7,655 nucleotides of DNA, from the NCBI GenBank assembly GCA_036736205.1, contig DAINMX010000285.1, positions 1 through 7,655 on the forward strand, read 5' to 3'. This DNA comes from XYA12-FULL-58-9 sp001798605 (GTDB taxonomy: Bacteria > Myxococcota > XYA12-FULL-58-9). The position numbers and the translations under genes were made by a program. The notes under the pieces were generated by a model. That model did no database searches. It had not been told where the DNA came from and saw only the letters and a program-made list of their open reading frames with translations. Shown here piece after piece: positions 1 through 6,779 of the stretch. Positions within the stretch are counted from its first letter, which is position 1, and each line of letters begins with the position of its first letter.

Positions 1-2
1 GT

Positions 3-971
3 CTGCTCATCGCAAATAACCATGTCGATGATTGTAATGGGCTCGGCATCTACACGTGGATCACAAATTCCACCGTTCGCGACAACACGGTCACTCGAAT
101 TGGCGAATTCGAGAAGCTGGGGTTACACGGTACGGCGCACGACAACGGCGGGACAGGGATGGAGATCAGTGGAGATGGTAACACCATCGAGTACAACCGC
201 GTTGTCGGTGTGAACTACAATGGTATCTACTGGCGAGGCAATTCTCGCCTGCAATACAATTTCATCAAGGATTCTGGCTTGGTCAAAAGTGATGGGGGAG
301 GGATTTATACCGGCGGTGTGAGCACATCCGGCTCCCTCGTGAGATACAACATCATTGACAACGTGGTGGGAGAGAAATCGGGTTACACCTATTCACGTAA
401 CTACGGTGAGGGCCTTTATCTCGATGAGCCCTCACGCAACATCACCGCAGAGTACAACACGATTACACGCGTTTCGGATTCTGGGATCTTTTTGCACAAT
501 TCGGAGAATCATCTTGTGCGCTGCAACACCGTCATGGATGCACGGCAGGGGATCCAAATCGGTGGGATGAGCGGTACAGCAGCAAGCCAGGTGACAGACA
601 ATTTGATAGTCGTCCACAGAGACACCGATGACTATCTGCCCAGACAACTGGTGGTGAGCTATGCGAACGGCAACGCCCGCTTTGATGACAATACCTACGT
701 TTGCCCCTTTGAAAGTGATTTGGTTTTTAGAGATTCGGATGGAAGCTACCTAGATTTTGAGGATTGGAAAACCTTCATCGCGGGTGATGAAAGTTCAACC
801 TATGTCGCAACGTCCCTCGACGCGGGTGAGACGCAGGAAATGTTTTACAACGACACCAAAGGGGTCAAGAGTTTCACCTTAGATGGAAGCTACCGCGATT
901 TGCAGGGCGCACCAGTTGTGTCGCCTCTGACCTTGCAGCCCTTTACGTCGCAGATTTTGATTCGGGAATAG
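3..971 (+). CDS. Right-handed parallel beta-helix protein, 5'-truncated by window edge
   Basis: The frame is open from the left edge to a TAG at 969-971, so this is the C-terminal part (about 322 residues) of a longer protein; the internal ATG at 159 is not the start. The sequence shows repeated short rungs with Asn-rich turns, such as NNHVDDCNGLGIY, DNTVTRIG, EYNRVVGVNYNGIY, RYNIIDNVVG, EYNTITRVSDSGIFLHN and RCNTVMDARQGIQIGG. This is the PbH1 pattern of extracellular polysaccharide-active or surface beta-helices (Beta_helix, PF13229 type). After the helix comes a roughly 100-residue non-helical tail ending in PLTLQPFTSQILIRE, a plausible natural C-terminus. The fold suggests glycan binding or cleavage, but I see no catalytic residues that fix a substrate. 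It lies 67 bases upstream of a second beta-helix gene on the same strand, so the two may be co-transcribed paralogues. The fold is well supported; the function is not. Confidence 0.85.
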   Translation: MLIANNHVDDCNGLGIYTWITNSTVRDNTVTRIGEFEKLGLHGTAHDNGGTGMEISGDGNTIEYNRVVGVNYNGIYWRGNSRLQYNFIKDSGLVKSDGGGIYTGGVSTSGSLVRYNIIDNVVGEKSGYTYSRNYGEGLYLDEPSRNITAEYNTITRVSDSGIFLHNSENHLVRCNTVMDARQGIQIGGMSGTAASQVTDNLIVVHRDTDDYLPRQLVVSYANGNARFDDNTYVCPFESDLVFRDSDGSYLDFEDWKTFIAGDESSTYVATSLDAGETQEMFYNDTKGVKSFTLDGSYRDLQGAPVVSPLTLQPFTSQILIRE

Positions 972-1021
972 GGGCGTGTGAGCCTCGTACTCGTGCCTCG
1001 CAGCGTGTCGATTAAGACAAT

Positions 1022-1029
1022 GAGAGAGG
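1022..1029 (+). promoter_or_regulatory. Shine-Dalgarno for the second beta-helix gene
   Basis: GAGAGAGG lies 9 bases before the ATG at 1039. This supports 1039 over the later in-frame ATGs at 1063 and 1126, although 1126 would give a more compact signal peptide. Confidence 0.6.
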
Positions 1030-1038
1030 TGGGCTGAA

Positions 1039-2727
1039 ATGATGGCAGCCAGAGATTTTCTTATGCGCGGCGAGTGTCCGCCGTGTCTCGCGAGGAGGGT
1101 GAACGCCGGGGTCGTTCGGGGAAGCATGACTTTGTTGTACGGGGTCCTTTTCATTTCGGGAAGCGTCATCTCGGGGTGTCGGGGTATTATTTCAGGCGGA
1201 GGAGAGCTGCACTCACCTTGTCCCGCGGGGGCACTCACAGAAGAATGCAACTGTGGTGGGATCCTTGTTGATACGGGCTACTGTTGCGATGGCGAGCACC
1301 AGACGAACCCGTGTAGAGAGGTCCCCAACTGCGGTGAGGGCGAGGTCACGAGCGCATGTCTGTGTGGCGAAACCCTCGTGGATGCTGGCTACTGCTGCGC
1401 GAGCGAGCAAAAGACCCACGCGTGTGTGGTTCCCGACTGCGACTTGGGAGAAATATTGTTCGACTGCCGCTGCGGGGAGGGTGTGGTGAGCGCGGGCTAT
1501 TGTTGCCGAGAGGTGCATCAGACAGACGCCTGCGCGTTCAAGGTTCACTTCGTCAGCTCTTCCGAGGGAGCAGATGACAACACCGGCTTGTCTGCTTCGG
1601 CCCCCTGGAAGACCCTCGACAAGGTGAACACAGCGCCCCTTGACGCGGGAGATGCCATTTTGTTCAAACGCGGCGACATGTGGAGCGGCACCGTGACGGT
1701 GAGCGCCTCCGGGACTGCGGGAAATCCCATCACCTACGGCGCTTACGGGGTGGGAGAAAAACCCAGAATCTACGGCTCGGAAGAGATCACCGGGTGGACT
1801 CTGCACTCGGGGAATATCTACAAGGCAACGGTGAGCCATGACATCACGCAGCTCTTTGTGGAGGGGCGCAGAGCGAACTTGGCGAGATACCCCAAGGCCG
1901 GATACATCCGCATTACGACAGTCGAACCACCCACGCAATTTGTTTCGACGAGCCTACCCAGTCAGGAGCTCGATTATTACAAGAACGCCATGTGGGCGGG
2001 AAAAACCAACTTGTACACCATGAGTCAAAGGACGGTGGTGGCTTCCGACGGCCAAACCATCGCCCTCGATTCTGAGCCGCATTGGGAATTGGACGTCAAT
2101 GAGGGCTTTTTTCTGGCTAACAAGCTGGTCTTTTTAACTCAAGCGGGGGAATGGCATTACGACGCCGCCACGAAAACGCTTTATTTTTGGCCGCCCGATG
2201 GCAACTCGCCCGCGAACGGCGCTGTTCGAGGTTCGGTCTATGATCATGGAATAAGCATTGGTAACGACAAGGATCGCCTCGTCATTGAAGACCTCGAGCT
2301 ACTCCATGCCAGTCATTACGGAATCTATATGTATGATTCCAACTATGTCACGGTGAAAAACAACGATATCTTTAAGATTCAGAGGATCGGTATTTACTCG
2401 TCTTATGCGGGAAGAGATATCGTCATTGAAGGTAATAAGATCTCGGATATTTTTCTCGGGGGGATTCGATTGAGTGTAAATTATGGCGATTGTGTCATCA
2501 CACGCAATGTCGTTGACACCATTGGCCGTATGGCGAGTCTTGGGTCTGCGGTCAGCACCACCTCAAGTCTAAGTCCCGGCGTGGGCATCACCTCGTTGAA
2601 TTACAAAGTGAATGGAATGAGAGGCGTCCATGACAAGGACTACGGTCAGTGGGGCAGAGGGGTTCGATTCCCAAAGAGTCAAAGAGGCGCTCGAGCAGCT
2701 TTGGCAAGACAGCCTCCCTGCGACTGA
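1039..2727 (+). CDS. Cys-repeat beta-helix lipoprotein, C-terminally truncated
   Basis: A 562-residue reading frame. Residues 30-47 form a hydrophobic stretch ending in the lipobox-like ISGC (Cys47), so an exported lipoprotein is likely. Residues 61-165 hold three copies of a six-cysteine module. Residues ~168-260 (VHFVSSSEGADDNTG, then SAPWKTLDKVN and GDAILFKRGDMW) are the typical start of surface beta-helix proteins. Residues ~408-525 are PbH1 rungs such as HYGIYMYDSNYVTVKNNDIF and IVIEGNKISDIFLGGI. The helix then breaks off. From about residue 526 the frame overlaps the next gene and the tail is low-complexity and basic, ending ARQPPCD. The neighbouring gene at 3-971 continues for about 270 residues past the equivalent point, so I infer that this gene has lost its C-terminal half by deletion or rearrangement. 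Stability and function of the product are doubtful. Start 1039 is chosen for its SD; 1126 is the alternative. Confidence 0.8.
   Translation: MMAARDFLMRGECPPCLARRVNAGVVRGSMTLLYGVLFISGSVISGCRGIISGGGELHSPCPAGALTEECNCGGILVDTGYCCDGEHQTNPCREVPNCGEGEVTSACLCGETLVDAGYCCASEQKTHACVVPDCDLGEILFDCRCGEGVVSAGYCCREVHQTDACAFKVHFVSSSEGADDNTGLSASAPWKTLDKVNTAPLDAGDAILFKRGDMWSGTVTVSASGTAGNPITYGAYGVGEKPRIYGSEEITGWTLHSGNIYKATVSHDITQLFVEGRRANLARYPKAGYIRITTVEPPTQFVSTSLPSQELDYYKNAMWAGKTNLYTMSQRTVVASDGQTIALDSEPHWELDVNEGFFLANKLVFLTQAGEWHYDAATKTLYFWPPDGNSPANGAVRGSVYDHGISIGNDKDRLVIEDLELLHASHYGIYMYDSNYVTVKNNDIFKIQRIGIYSSYAGRDIVIEGNKISDIFLGGIRLSVNYGDCVITRNVVDTIGRMASLGSAVSTTSSLSPGVGITSLNYKVNGMRGVHDKDYGQWGRGVRFPKSQRGARAALARQPPCD
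1219..1533 (+). repeat. Three tandem six-cysteine modules in the lipoprotein
   Basis: Three consecutive copies, beginning at codons 61, 98 and 134 (periods 37 and 36 residues), share exactly the spacing C-x8-C-x-C-x9-CC-x8-C. Each has CG after the third Cys, GYCC at the double Cys and a Thr three residues before the last Cys. All 18 cysteines are conserved, so disulfide-stabilised extracellular knots are likely. The copies differ at many other positions, so the duplication is not recent. Similar G-Y-C-C modules occur, from memory, in other bacterial surface proteins, but I cannot name a family with certainty. Confidence 0.85.
2620..2624 (+). promoter_or_regulatory. Shine-Dalgarno for the unknown gene at 2630
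   Basis: AGAGG lies 5 bases before the ATG at 2630, and an in-frame TGA at 2618-2620 closes the frame just upstream. This makes 2630 a credible native start, even though it falls inside the tail of the preceding frame. Confidence 0.6.
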
Positions 2728-3148
2728 AGCCGAACTCAAAACCCAGCTCTCCAAGTTGTCGTTCGCGTCCAACAACGCGGTGATGCAACAGGCCAAAGCC
2801 ACCGTCGAGGACGCCCTTGGGTCCAGCCATTTCGATTTCGCTTCTCTGTTCGGCAAGGCAAATGCCATAGGCAAGATCCCGAGCGAAACGCCGGCGAAAG
2901 ATTGCCCGCCGGAGAAGCAAACGATCTGGCAGAAACTGGCCGGCCGGGAAGACCTCGCCAACGCGGGAGTCGCTGCCGGCCGACGTGCGAGGGTTGTGGA
3001 CGAAGCGAGCAGGTATCGATTGGGCCGATGTTGTTTTCGATCGGGGCCAAGAAAGGAAGGTCTTCACCTATCTGGGCATGTTCCACCGCTCGTCGGTTGT
3101 GAGTCCGCTTTCCGGAATGCGGGTGGAGGACCCCCAGGCATTTGTTGA
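2630..3148 (+). CDS. Unknown protein, N-terminal part (frameshifted)
   Basis: Begins at an ATG with AGAGG five bases upstream. The first ~112 residues read as a natural, helix-rich soluble sequence (VKEALEQLWQDSLPATEAEL, then SKLSFASNNAVMQQAKATVE), ending at WQKLAGREDLANA. After that this frame becomes Arg/Gly/Cys-rich and unlikely to be protein (GRRARVVDEASRYRLGRCC), while the frame of the next entry becomes protein-like. The genuine coding part is therefore about 2630-2965, and the rest to 3148 is out-of-frame read-through. I do not recognise the family; no signal peptide or membrane segment is visible. It is best taken as the 5' piece of one gene running to 4598. Confidence 0.6.
   Translation: MTRTTVSGAEGFDSQRVKEALEQLWQDSLPATEAELKTQLSKLSFASNNAVMQQAKATVEDALGSSHFDFASLFGKANAIGKIPSETPAKDCPPEKQTIWQKLAGREDLANAGVAAGRRARVVDEASRYRLGRCCFRSGPRKEGLHLSGHVPPLVGCESAFRNAGGGPPGIC
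2961..2970 (+). other. Probable one-base frameshift joining the two pieces
   Basis: Coding character switches from frame 2 to frame 3 at a GGG run (2965-2967). Skipping one base here turns ...REDLANA into ...ESLPADVRGLW and gives one continuous protein of about 655 residues. No slippery heptamer or downstream hairpin was noticed to suggest programmed shifting, so this is either a disabling mutation or a sequencing or assembly error. Confidence 0.6.
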
Positions 3149-4598
3149 CCTTCTCGAGAGACTCTGTCTTCTCGATCCGCACGCAAACGCAACCGAGCAT
3201 CTTGAAGCCCTCAAAAAGAAGCACCCTTTTCCGTGGACCCAATCGACCATTGCGACGATCAACAAAGAACTCGATGAGGAGTTGCGTACTTGGATTGGCA
3301 TCCCCACGAGTGCCTTGTTGCGCATTCAGTCGCGTTGGGGAACGGTTGTCCCCATTACAACTTTGTTGGCTCGCTTGCACCGGCACCATCTCAGTGGCAC
3401 CGAGGGGGTGCGTACCATCGGCCTCGCTAAGATTTTGGCGCAGTCAATCGGCGAAGGATGGTTCGATACCCTCAAATTTGGTGATCCCATTTGCGGTCTA
3501 GAGTCGTTGAACCTGCCGACAACGTCAAAGCGACAACTCGAGTTTCTGACCAAGGAGCAGGTTGCACAATGGAGTCAAGAGCGACATGAGATCATGCTGC
3601 TTGGCCCCAAGCAGAGTGTCAACCAGCCCCAGCCAGGGCGCCAAAGAGCGATACGCTCTTTTCTCGAGGAAAGTTTGATCCCAAAACTCATCGCCTACCA
3701 ACAAGAGTATGGCGAAGCACCGGCTGTAGCTAAAATCGTCCTCACCAACGATGCGTGCCCTCCACAGGACGCGCTGGCGGCGCTGCATGCAGCGTTCGGC
3801 AACAACTCGAGACAAGTCGTGGGTTTCCTCGCAGACACGCTCACGCAATCAAACGATGCGCGACTGTTGAAATGGTGCGGCCGTCTGTTGCAGGTTCTGT
3901 TCGGGCCTGCGGATAACCATGGACTGGGGGTTGACGCACACAGCCAGAAGGGCATCCAAAATGACGTGCGGGTTTTGCTGCAAGAGCACTTGAAGACGGC
4001 GGCCAAGGAGATGGTGCTGAGCGTTCTCACCCACGATCCGTATGCCCTATTGACCGTTGGCACTGCGGTTGACGCAACTTCTTGCCTGGCCTTGGGAACT
4101 GGTGGGAATTTCCATCTTGCCTTGGCTGAGACCGTCGATGCCTGCCGGCAAGTCATCCTGAGCTTCGCGATCAAACCGGAGTGTTTCGAGAGCAGCCACG
4201 ACTTCCACCGAATCGCGTATGCGGTTTTCGATGGCGACAAGATCAACGTCAGCTACGATGGTGCGACGAGAACTGCTGTGTTCAATATCGGTGCGGAGAC
4301 GATCAAATGCCAATTGGGAAGAGCATTCAAACGCAACCTCATTCGCATTGGCAAGACACACCGCGGGACCCCAGGCATTCTTGCGGAGAAAACTTATGAG
4401 CCCCTCAACTATCCTCTCGCAGAGATTGCGCGCGAGAATCAGATCAACCTGATCGAGCAGGCCGCAAACGCTGTTCGGGCAACGAGCAACATGGAGATTG
4501 GAGTGGCTGCGACCAAGAGCCCGGTCGGCGGATGGTCAGATTCGGGACGATGCAGGAGTTCTGGGCCCTTCTCTGTGCTTCCGAAACAGATGGTGTAA
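2985..4598 (+). CDS. Unknown protein, main C-terminal part
   Basis: The frame is open from 2871 to a TAA at 4596-4598. The first candidate start is a GTG at 2985 with no SD upstream, and protein-like sequence (ESLPADV) begins before it, so this is probably the 3' piece of the gene starting at 2630 rather than an independent gene. The ~537 residues look soluble and mostly helical, with no signal peptide or clear membrane span. Features include an acidic/leucine-rich stretch (DPQAFVDLLERLCLL), a mid-region GPADNHGLGVDAHSQKGIQN, a small-residue segment CLALGTGGNFHLALAE, and a beta-rich region (DKINVSYDGATRTAVFNIGA). I cannot assign a family or reaction. It ends 11 bases from the convergent ice-binding gene. 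The last ~20 residues (SDSGRCRSSGPFSVLPKQMV) look less natural than the rest, so a second frameshift near 4540 is possible. Confidence 0.65.
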   Translation: MRGLWTKRAGIDWADVVFDRGQERKVFTYLGMFHRSSVVSPLSGMRVEDPQAFVDLLERLCLLDPHANATEHLEALKKKHPFPWTQSTIATINKELDEELRTWIGIPTSALLRIQSRWGTVVPITTLLARLHRHHLSGTEGVRTIGLAKILAQSIGEGWFDTLKFGDPICGLESLNLPTTSKRQLEFLTKEQVAQWSQERHEIMLLGPKQSVNQPQPGRQRAIRSFLEESLIPKLIAYQQEYGEAPAVAKIVLTNDACPPQDALAALHAAFGNNSRQVVGFLADTLTQSNDARLLKWCGRLLQVLFGPADNHGLGVDAHSQKGIQNDVRVLLQEHLKTAAKEMVLSVLTHDPYALLTVGTAVDATSCLALGTGGNFHLALAETVDACRQVILSFAIKPECFESSHDFHRIAYAVFDGDKINVSYDGATRTAVFNIGAETIKCQLGRAFKRNLIRIGKTHRGTPGILAEKTYEPLNYPLAEIARENQINLIEQAANAVRATSNMEIGVAATKSPVGGWSDSGRCRSSGPFSVLPKQMV

Positions 4599-4609
4599 CC
4601 AAACCACAG

Positions 4610-6040
4610 CTACAACGAGGGCTGCGTGACGGCGTTCTGGTTGAGCGTGACCGCTGTCTGAGCCAAAAGCCTGCCGTTCACCGACGCGCCCGTCCCGAGA
4701 ACAATGGATGTCTGGCAGAGCAAGATGCCCTGGAACTGGGCCCCAGTACCGATCATCACCTGGCCGAAGGCCTGCCAGAAGATGTTCTTCGGCAACGCCC
4801 CGCCGCTCAGGGTGACGTGGGTACCGTTGGCTTGGGTGATGTCTTCGGAAATCTGGAAAATCCAGACGTCATTGGGACCACCGTGGAGCGTCACATCGGT
4901 GGCGATGGAGAGGCCGGTTCCCCACTTGTAGAGACCGGGGACGAGGGTCAACCCGCCGATTTCGCCGGCACCGAGGTTGGTCTCGTCGGGTGTGGGCCGT
5001 CCAGCAGCGTCGGTGAACGCGGTTTCCATGTTGCTGATGGCCGTTGTCAGATTCGACGATGTCGGCGACGCGTAGTCGGCGGCGTACACTTGGCCAGTGA
5101 CCTGATCCGAAGTCGAGTATTCGTTGCTCGCGTGCATGGTCAGGGAGAAGCCGGTCACCGCAGTCGAGTCGATTGGACTCACTCCGACATTGCCCACGAC
5201 CGCTGAGTCCGGAACGGTATCGACACCAGATTTCGCCAGAATGACGAAGTCTCCGGCGCGGCCGAGAAGCACTGGATCTGGGCCCATGGAGAGGTTGGCG
5301 CCGGTCGTGAAACTCCATACGTAGTTGCTCGCCAAGGCGTTGCCGGCCATGTCCTGCACACTGGTGGTGATGTTGGCGGTGAAAACGGTGTCCCGTGCGA
5401 GATTCGCGTTCGGGTTGAAGGTCGCGTGCGGTCCGAGGTGGCTGACCGTGCCCGCTACAGACGTGTTGCCAGGACCGCTCACGGTGAAACTGGACACGTT
5501 CACCGTCGTGGCGTTCATCGCTTCCGAGAAGGAGACGGTAATACTGCGATTGACCACCACTGCCGGTGATAGATTGGTAGGGTTGACGGAAACAACCGTC
5601 GGCGCAACTGCGTCCACGACTGACCCGGTCGTGAAGGTCCACACGTAGTTTTCGGCCAAGGCGTGGTCGTCAAGACTCTTGGCAGCGGTGGTGACGGTCG
5701 CTGTGTAAACCGAGTTGGCCAACAAATCGTTGGCCGGAGTGAAGTTCGCGATGCCGTCACTGTAACTCACGGCACCGGCGACAGCGGCCGTAGCCTGCGT
5801 CAACGTCAACGTCGAAGCTGTGAGGGTCGACGGGTCCATGGCTTTGCTGAATGCCACGCTCACCAAGGCGTTTCGAGGCACACCGACGGCGTCATCGACG
5901 GGACTGTGGGAGGCCACACTTGGCGAGTTATTGTCTTCCGCACGGTTCTGTGACTTGTCTGATTCGCAGGCCGCGGACAGCAGGAGTGACGCGAGGGCGG
6001 CTCTTGCCGTTGCAGTGGATAGATACGACTTAGAACTCAT
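4610..6040 (-). CDS. Ice-binding lipoprotein: two Ig-like domains plus DUF3494
   Basis: A 476-residue exported protein. Residues 1-25 form a signal peptide ending LLLSAAC, a lipobox-like site with Cys25, followed by an acidic/polar linker. Residues ~38-139 and ~145-247 are two bacterial Ig-like domains of the Big_5/SbsA type, each running from SPVDDAVGV or NPTNLSPAV through FSKAMD or FSEAMN to a terminal VWTFTTG or VWSFTTG. Residues ~256-473 are a full DUF3494 ice-binding domain: LLGRAGDFVILAKSGVDTVP, GNVGVSPIDSTAVTGFSLTM, QVTGQVYAADY, NMETAFTDAAGR, NLGAGEIGGLTLVPGLYKWG, NDVWIFQISEDI, GGALPKNIFWQAFGQVMIGT and GRLLAQTAVTLNQNAVT. Such domains are known to bind ice and inhibit recrystallisation in cold-adapted microbes; the Ig-like pair is probably a spacer holding it off the cell surface. 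The frame stays open upstream to 6385, but that part is Arg-rich and non-protein-like. The ATG at 6040 (or the adjacent one at 6043) follows AGGAG. Confidence 0.95.
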   Translation of the reverse strand: MSSKSYLSTATARAALASLLLSAACESDKSQNRAEDNNSPSVASHSPVDDAVGVPRNALVSVAFSKAMDPSTLTASTLTLTQATAAVAGAVSYSDGIANFTPANDLLANSVYTATVTTAAKSLDDHALAENYVWTFTTGSVVDAVAPTVVSVNPTNLSPAVVVNRSITVSFSEAMNATTVNVSSFTVSGPGNTSVAGTVSHLGPHATFNPNANLARDTVFTANITTSVQDMAGNALASNYVWSFTTGANLSMGPDPVLLGRAGDFVILAKSGVDTVPDSAVVGNVGVSPIDSTAVTGFSLTMHASNEYSTSDQVTGQVYAADYASPTSSNLTTAISNMETAFTDAAGRPTPDETNLGAGEIGGLTLVPGLYKWGTGLSIATDVTLHGGPNDVWIFQISEDITQANGTHVTLSGGALPKNIFWQAFGQVMIGTGAQFQGILLCQTSIVLGTGASVNGRLLAQTAVTLNQNAVTQPSL

Positions 6041-6045
6041 CATAA

Positions 6046-6050
6046 CTCCT
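6046..6050 (-). promoter_or_regulatory. Shine-Dalgarno that sets the ice-binding protein start
   Basis: AGGAG on the minus strand lies 5 bases before the ATG at 6040 and only 2 before the ATG at 6043. The spacing favours the second of the two adjacent ATGs and rules out the long upstream extension. Confidence 0.7.
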
Positions 6051-6061
6051 GGGTTCGTTGT

Positions 6062-6079
6062 GTGACTTCTTTCAGTCAC
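6062..6079 (-). promoter_or_regulatory. Perfect inverted repeat in the ice-binding gene leader
   Basis: GTGACT and AGTCAC are perfect 6-base arms around a 6-base spacer, about 12 bases upstream of the SD of the ice-binding gene. It could be a dyad operator or a leader hairpin. It is too short to distinguish these, and chance is possible. Confidence 0.4.
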
Positions 6080-6268
6080 CGTCAATGCGCTATCCAGGAT
6101 TGTTTGAGAATGAGAAAATCTCGTCTGCAAGGGACGGTTTCTTCGAAATGACGTGTTGCAGGCTCTCTCCTGCGATGTAGCAATATTTGCGACCCCAAAT
6201 TGACGAATGTTGCCATACCGAGCGTTGCCGTGCGGGTGTTCAATGACTTCCAGCTCCGACACCGAATG

Positions 6269-6287
6269 AGGCCGAATTTCTCGGCCT
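6269..6287 (+). promoter_or_regulatory. Perfect 7-base inverted repeat upstream of the GTG gene
   Basis: AGGCCGA and TCGGCCT pair perfectly around a 5-base loop (ATTTC), 21 bases before the SD of the gene at 6321. No T-run follows, so it does not look like a rho-independent terminator. An operator or a 5' leader hairpin is more likely. Confidence 0.5.
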
Positions 6288-6308
6288 TGCCAGTGCCGTC
6301 GTGAAGTT

Positions 6309-6314
6309 GAGGAG
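6309..6314 (+). promoter_or_regulatory. Shine-Dalgarno for the GTG start at 6321
   Basis: GAGGAG lies 6 bases before GTG at 6321. This strong site decides the non-ATG start. Confidence 0.75.
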
Positions 6315-6320
6315 CGCAAG

Positions 6321-6740
6321 GTGAATACCCAACTATTCGACCTCATTCGCCAGCATCGCCATGAGCTCATCGAAAACTTGGTCAATGGCTTGCAGCAAGG
6401 CGGTGCGCCGCACTACCAAAAAATCGCACGCGATTTGCTGACGACCCGTGGCACAAAGCTCGTAGCGGCTCTCGAGGGTGCCGTGGGCGATTCTCCCGAT
6501 GCCCTGGTTGAACATCTGCGCAAGATCGCGGACGAGCGCATGGCTGAGGGCTTCGACCTCAGCGAGATCCAAACCGCATTGACGCTTTTGGAAAGCAAGA
6601 TGTGGTTCCTCTGTGCCCAGACGACTCCAAGCCGCGAAATGTTGCTAGGCCAGCTCAGCTTGGTTACGAGCTTGATTGGCCACGCAAAGGACGTGCTGGC
6701 TTGCAGTCATTCAACCAACCGCCGATCATCCGACTGCTGA
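6321..6740 (+). CDS. Small RsbRD N-terminal-domain-like protein
   Basis: A 139-residue protein starting at GTG with a strong GAGGAG SD. It is all-helical in appearance: FDLIRQHRHELIENLVNGL at the N-terminus, then TKLVAALEGAVGDSPDALVE, LRKIADERMAEGFDLSEIQT and ALTLLESKMWFLC, followed by a final helix. The spacing, with a helix ending in a short-residue count, then RxxADERxxxGFxLSEIxxAL, resembles the RsbRD N-terminal domain (PF14361) that precedes STAS or kinase domains in RsbR-type stressosome proteins and some histidine kinases. Here it stands alone, with no output domain. It would be cytoplasmic and might sense or relay a signal through partner proteins; that is inference. It is divergent from the ice-binding gene and convergent with the gene at 6780-7190 (39-base gap). 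It could instead be another four-helix sensor-type fold. The last ~10 residues are polar and probably disordered. Confidence 0.75.
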   Translation: MNTQLFDLIRQHRHELIENLVNGLQQGGAPHYQKIARDLLTTRGTKLVAALEGAVGDSPDALVEHLRKIADERMAEGFDLSEIQTALTLLESKMWFLCAQTTPSREMLLGQLSLVTSLIGHAKDVLACSHSTNRRSSDC

Positions 6741-6779
6741 CGACACGGGAGGAACGACTGATCCACCAGCGCCAACGCC

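Larger units (their letters stand above)
6041..6320. other. Divergent intergenic region
   Basis: About 280 bases separate the ice-binding gene (minus) from the small RsbRD-like gene (plus). It should hold both promoters. The best-looking minus-strand -35 candidate is TTGCAG near 6125-6130, with only a poor -10. On the plus strand TTGACG at 6200-6205 is a good -35 match, but no convincing -10 follows. Two perfect short dyads lie at 6062-6079 and 6269-6287. A tandem TGAGAA-type hexamer repeat sits near 6106-6117. No small gene was seen. Confidence 0.5.

Noticed and set aside
1219..1533. CRISPR array or nucleotide repeat
   Set aside because: The repetition is at protein level with diverged DNA; there are no identical direct repeats separated by unique spacers.
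1213..1938. Minus-strand 241-codon frame
   Set aside because: It mirrors the cysteine-repeat and beta-helix coding region, and its own composition is unnatural.
2955..2985. Programmed ribosomal frameshift
   Set aside because: No slippery heptamer, internal SD or strong downstream structure was noticed; a simple one-base error or mutation explains it better.
2588..3389. Minus-strand frames opposite the unknown gene
   Set aside because: They are Arg-rich shadows; the plus strand has an SD, a start and protein-like sequence.
4599..4609. Bidirectional terminator between the convergent genes
   Set aside because: The gap is only 11 bases and I see no stem with a T-run there.
4532..5206. Plus-strand 224-codon frame over the ice-binding gene
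   Set aside because: It is antisense to the clear DUF3494 protein and has Arg/Gly/Val-rich composition with no recognisable domain.
6041..6385. N-terminal extension of the ice-binding protein to a start at 6385
   Set aside because: The extra 114 codons are Arg/Ser/Thr-rich and non-protein-like, overlap the RsbRD-like gene, and precede a strong SD and signal peptide.
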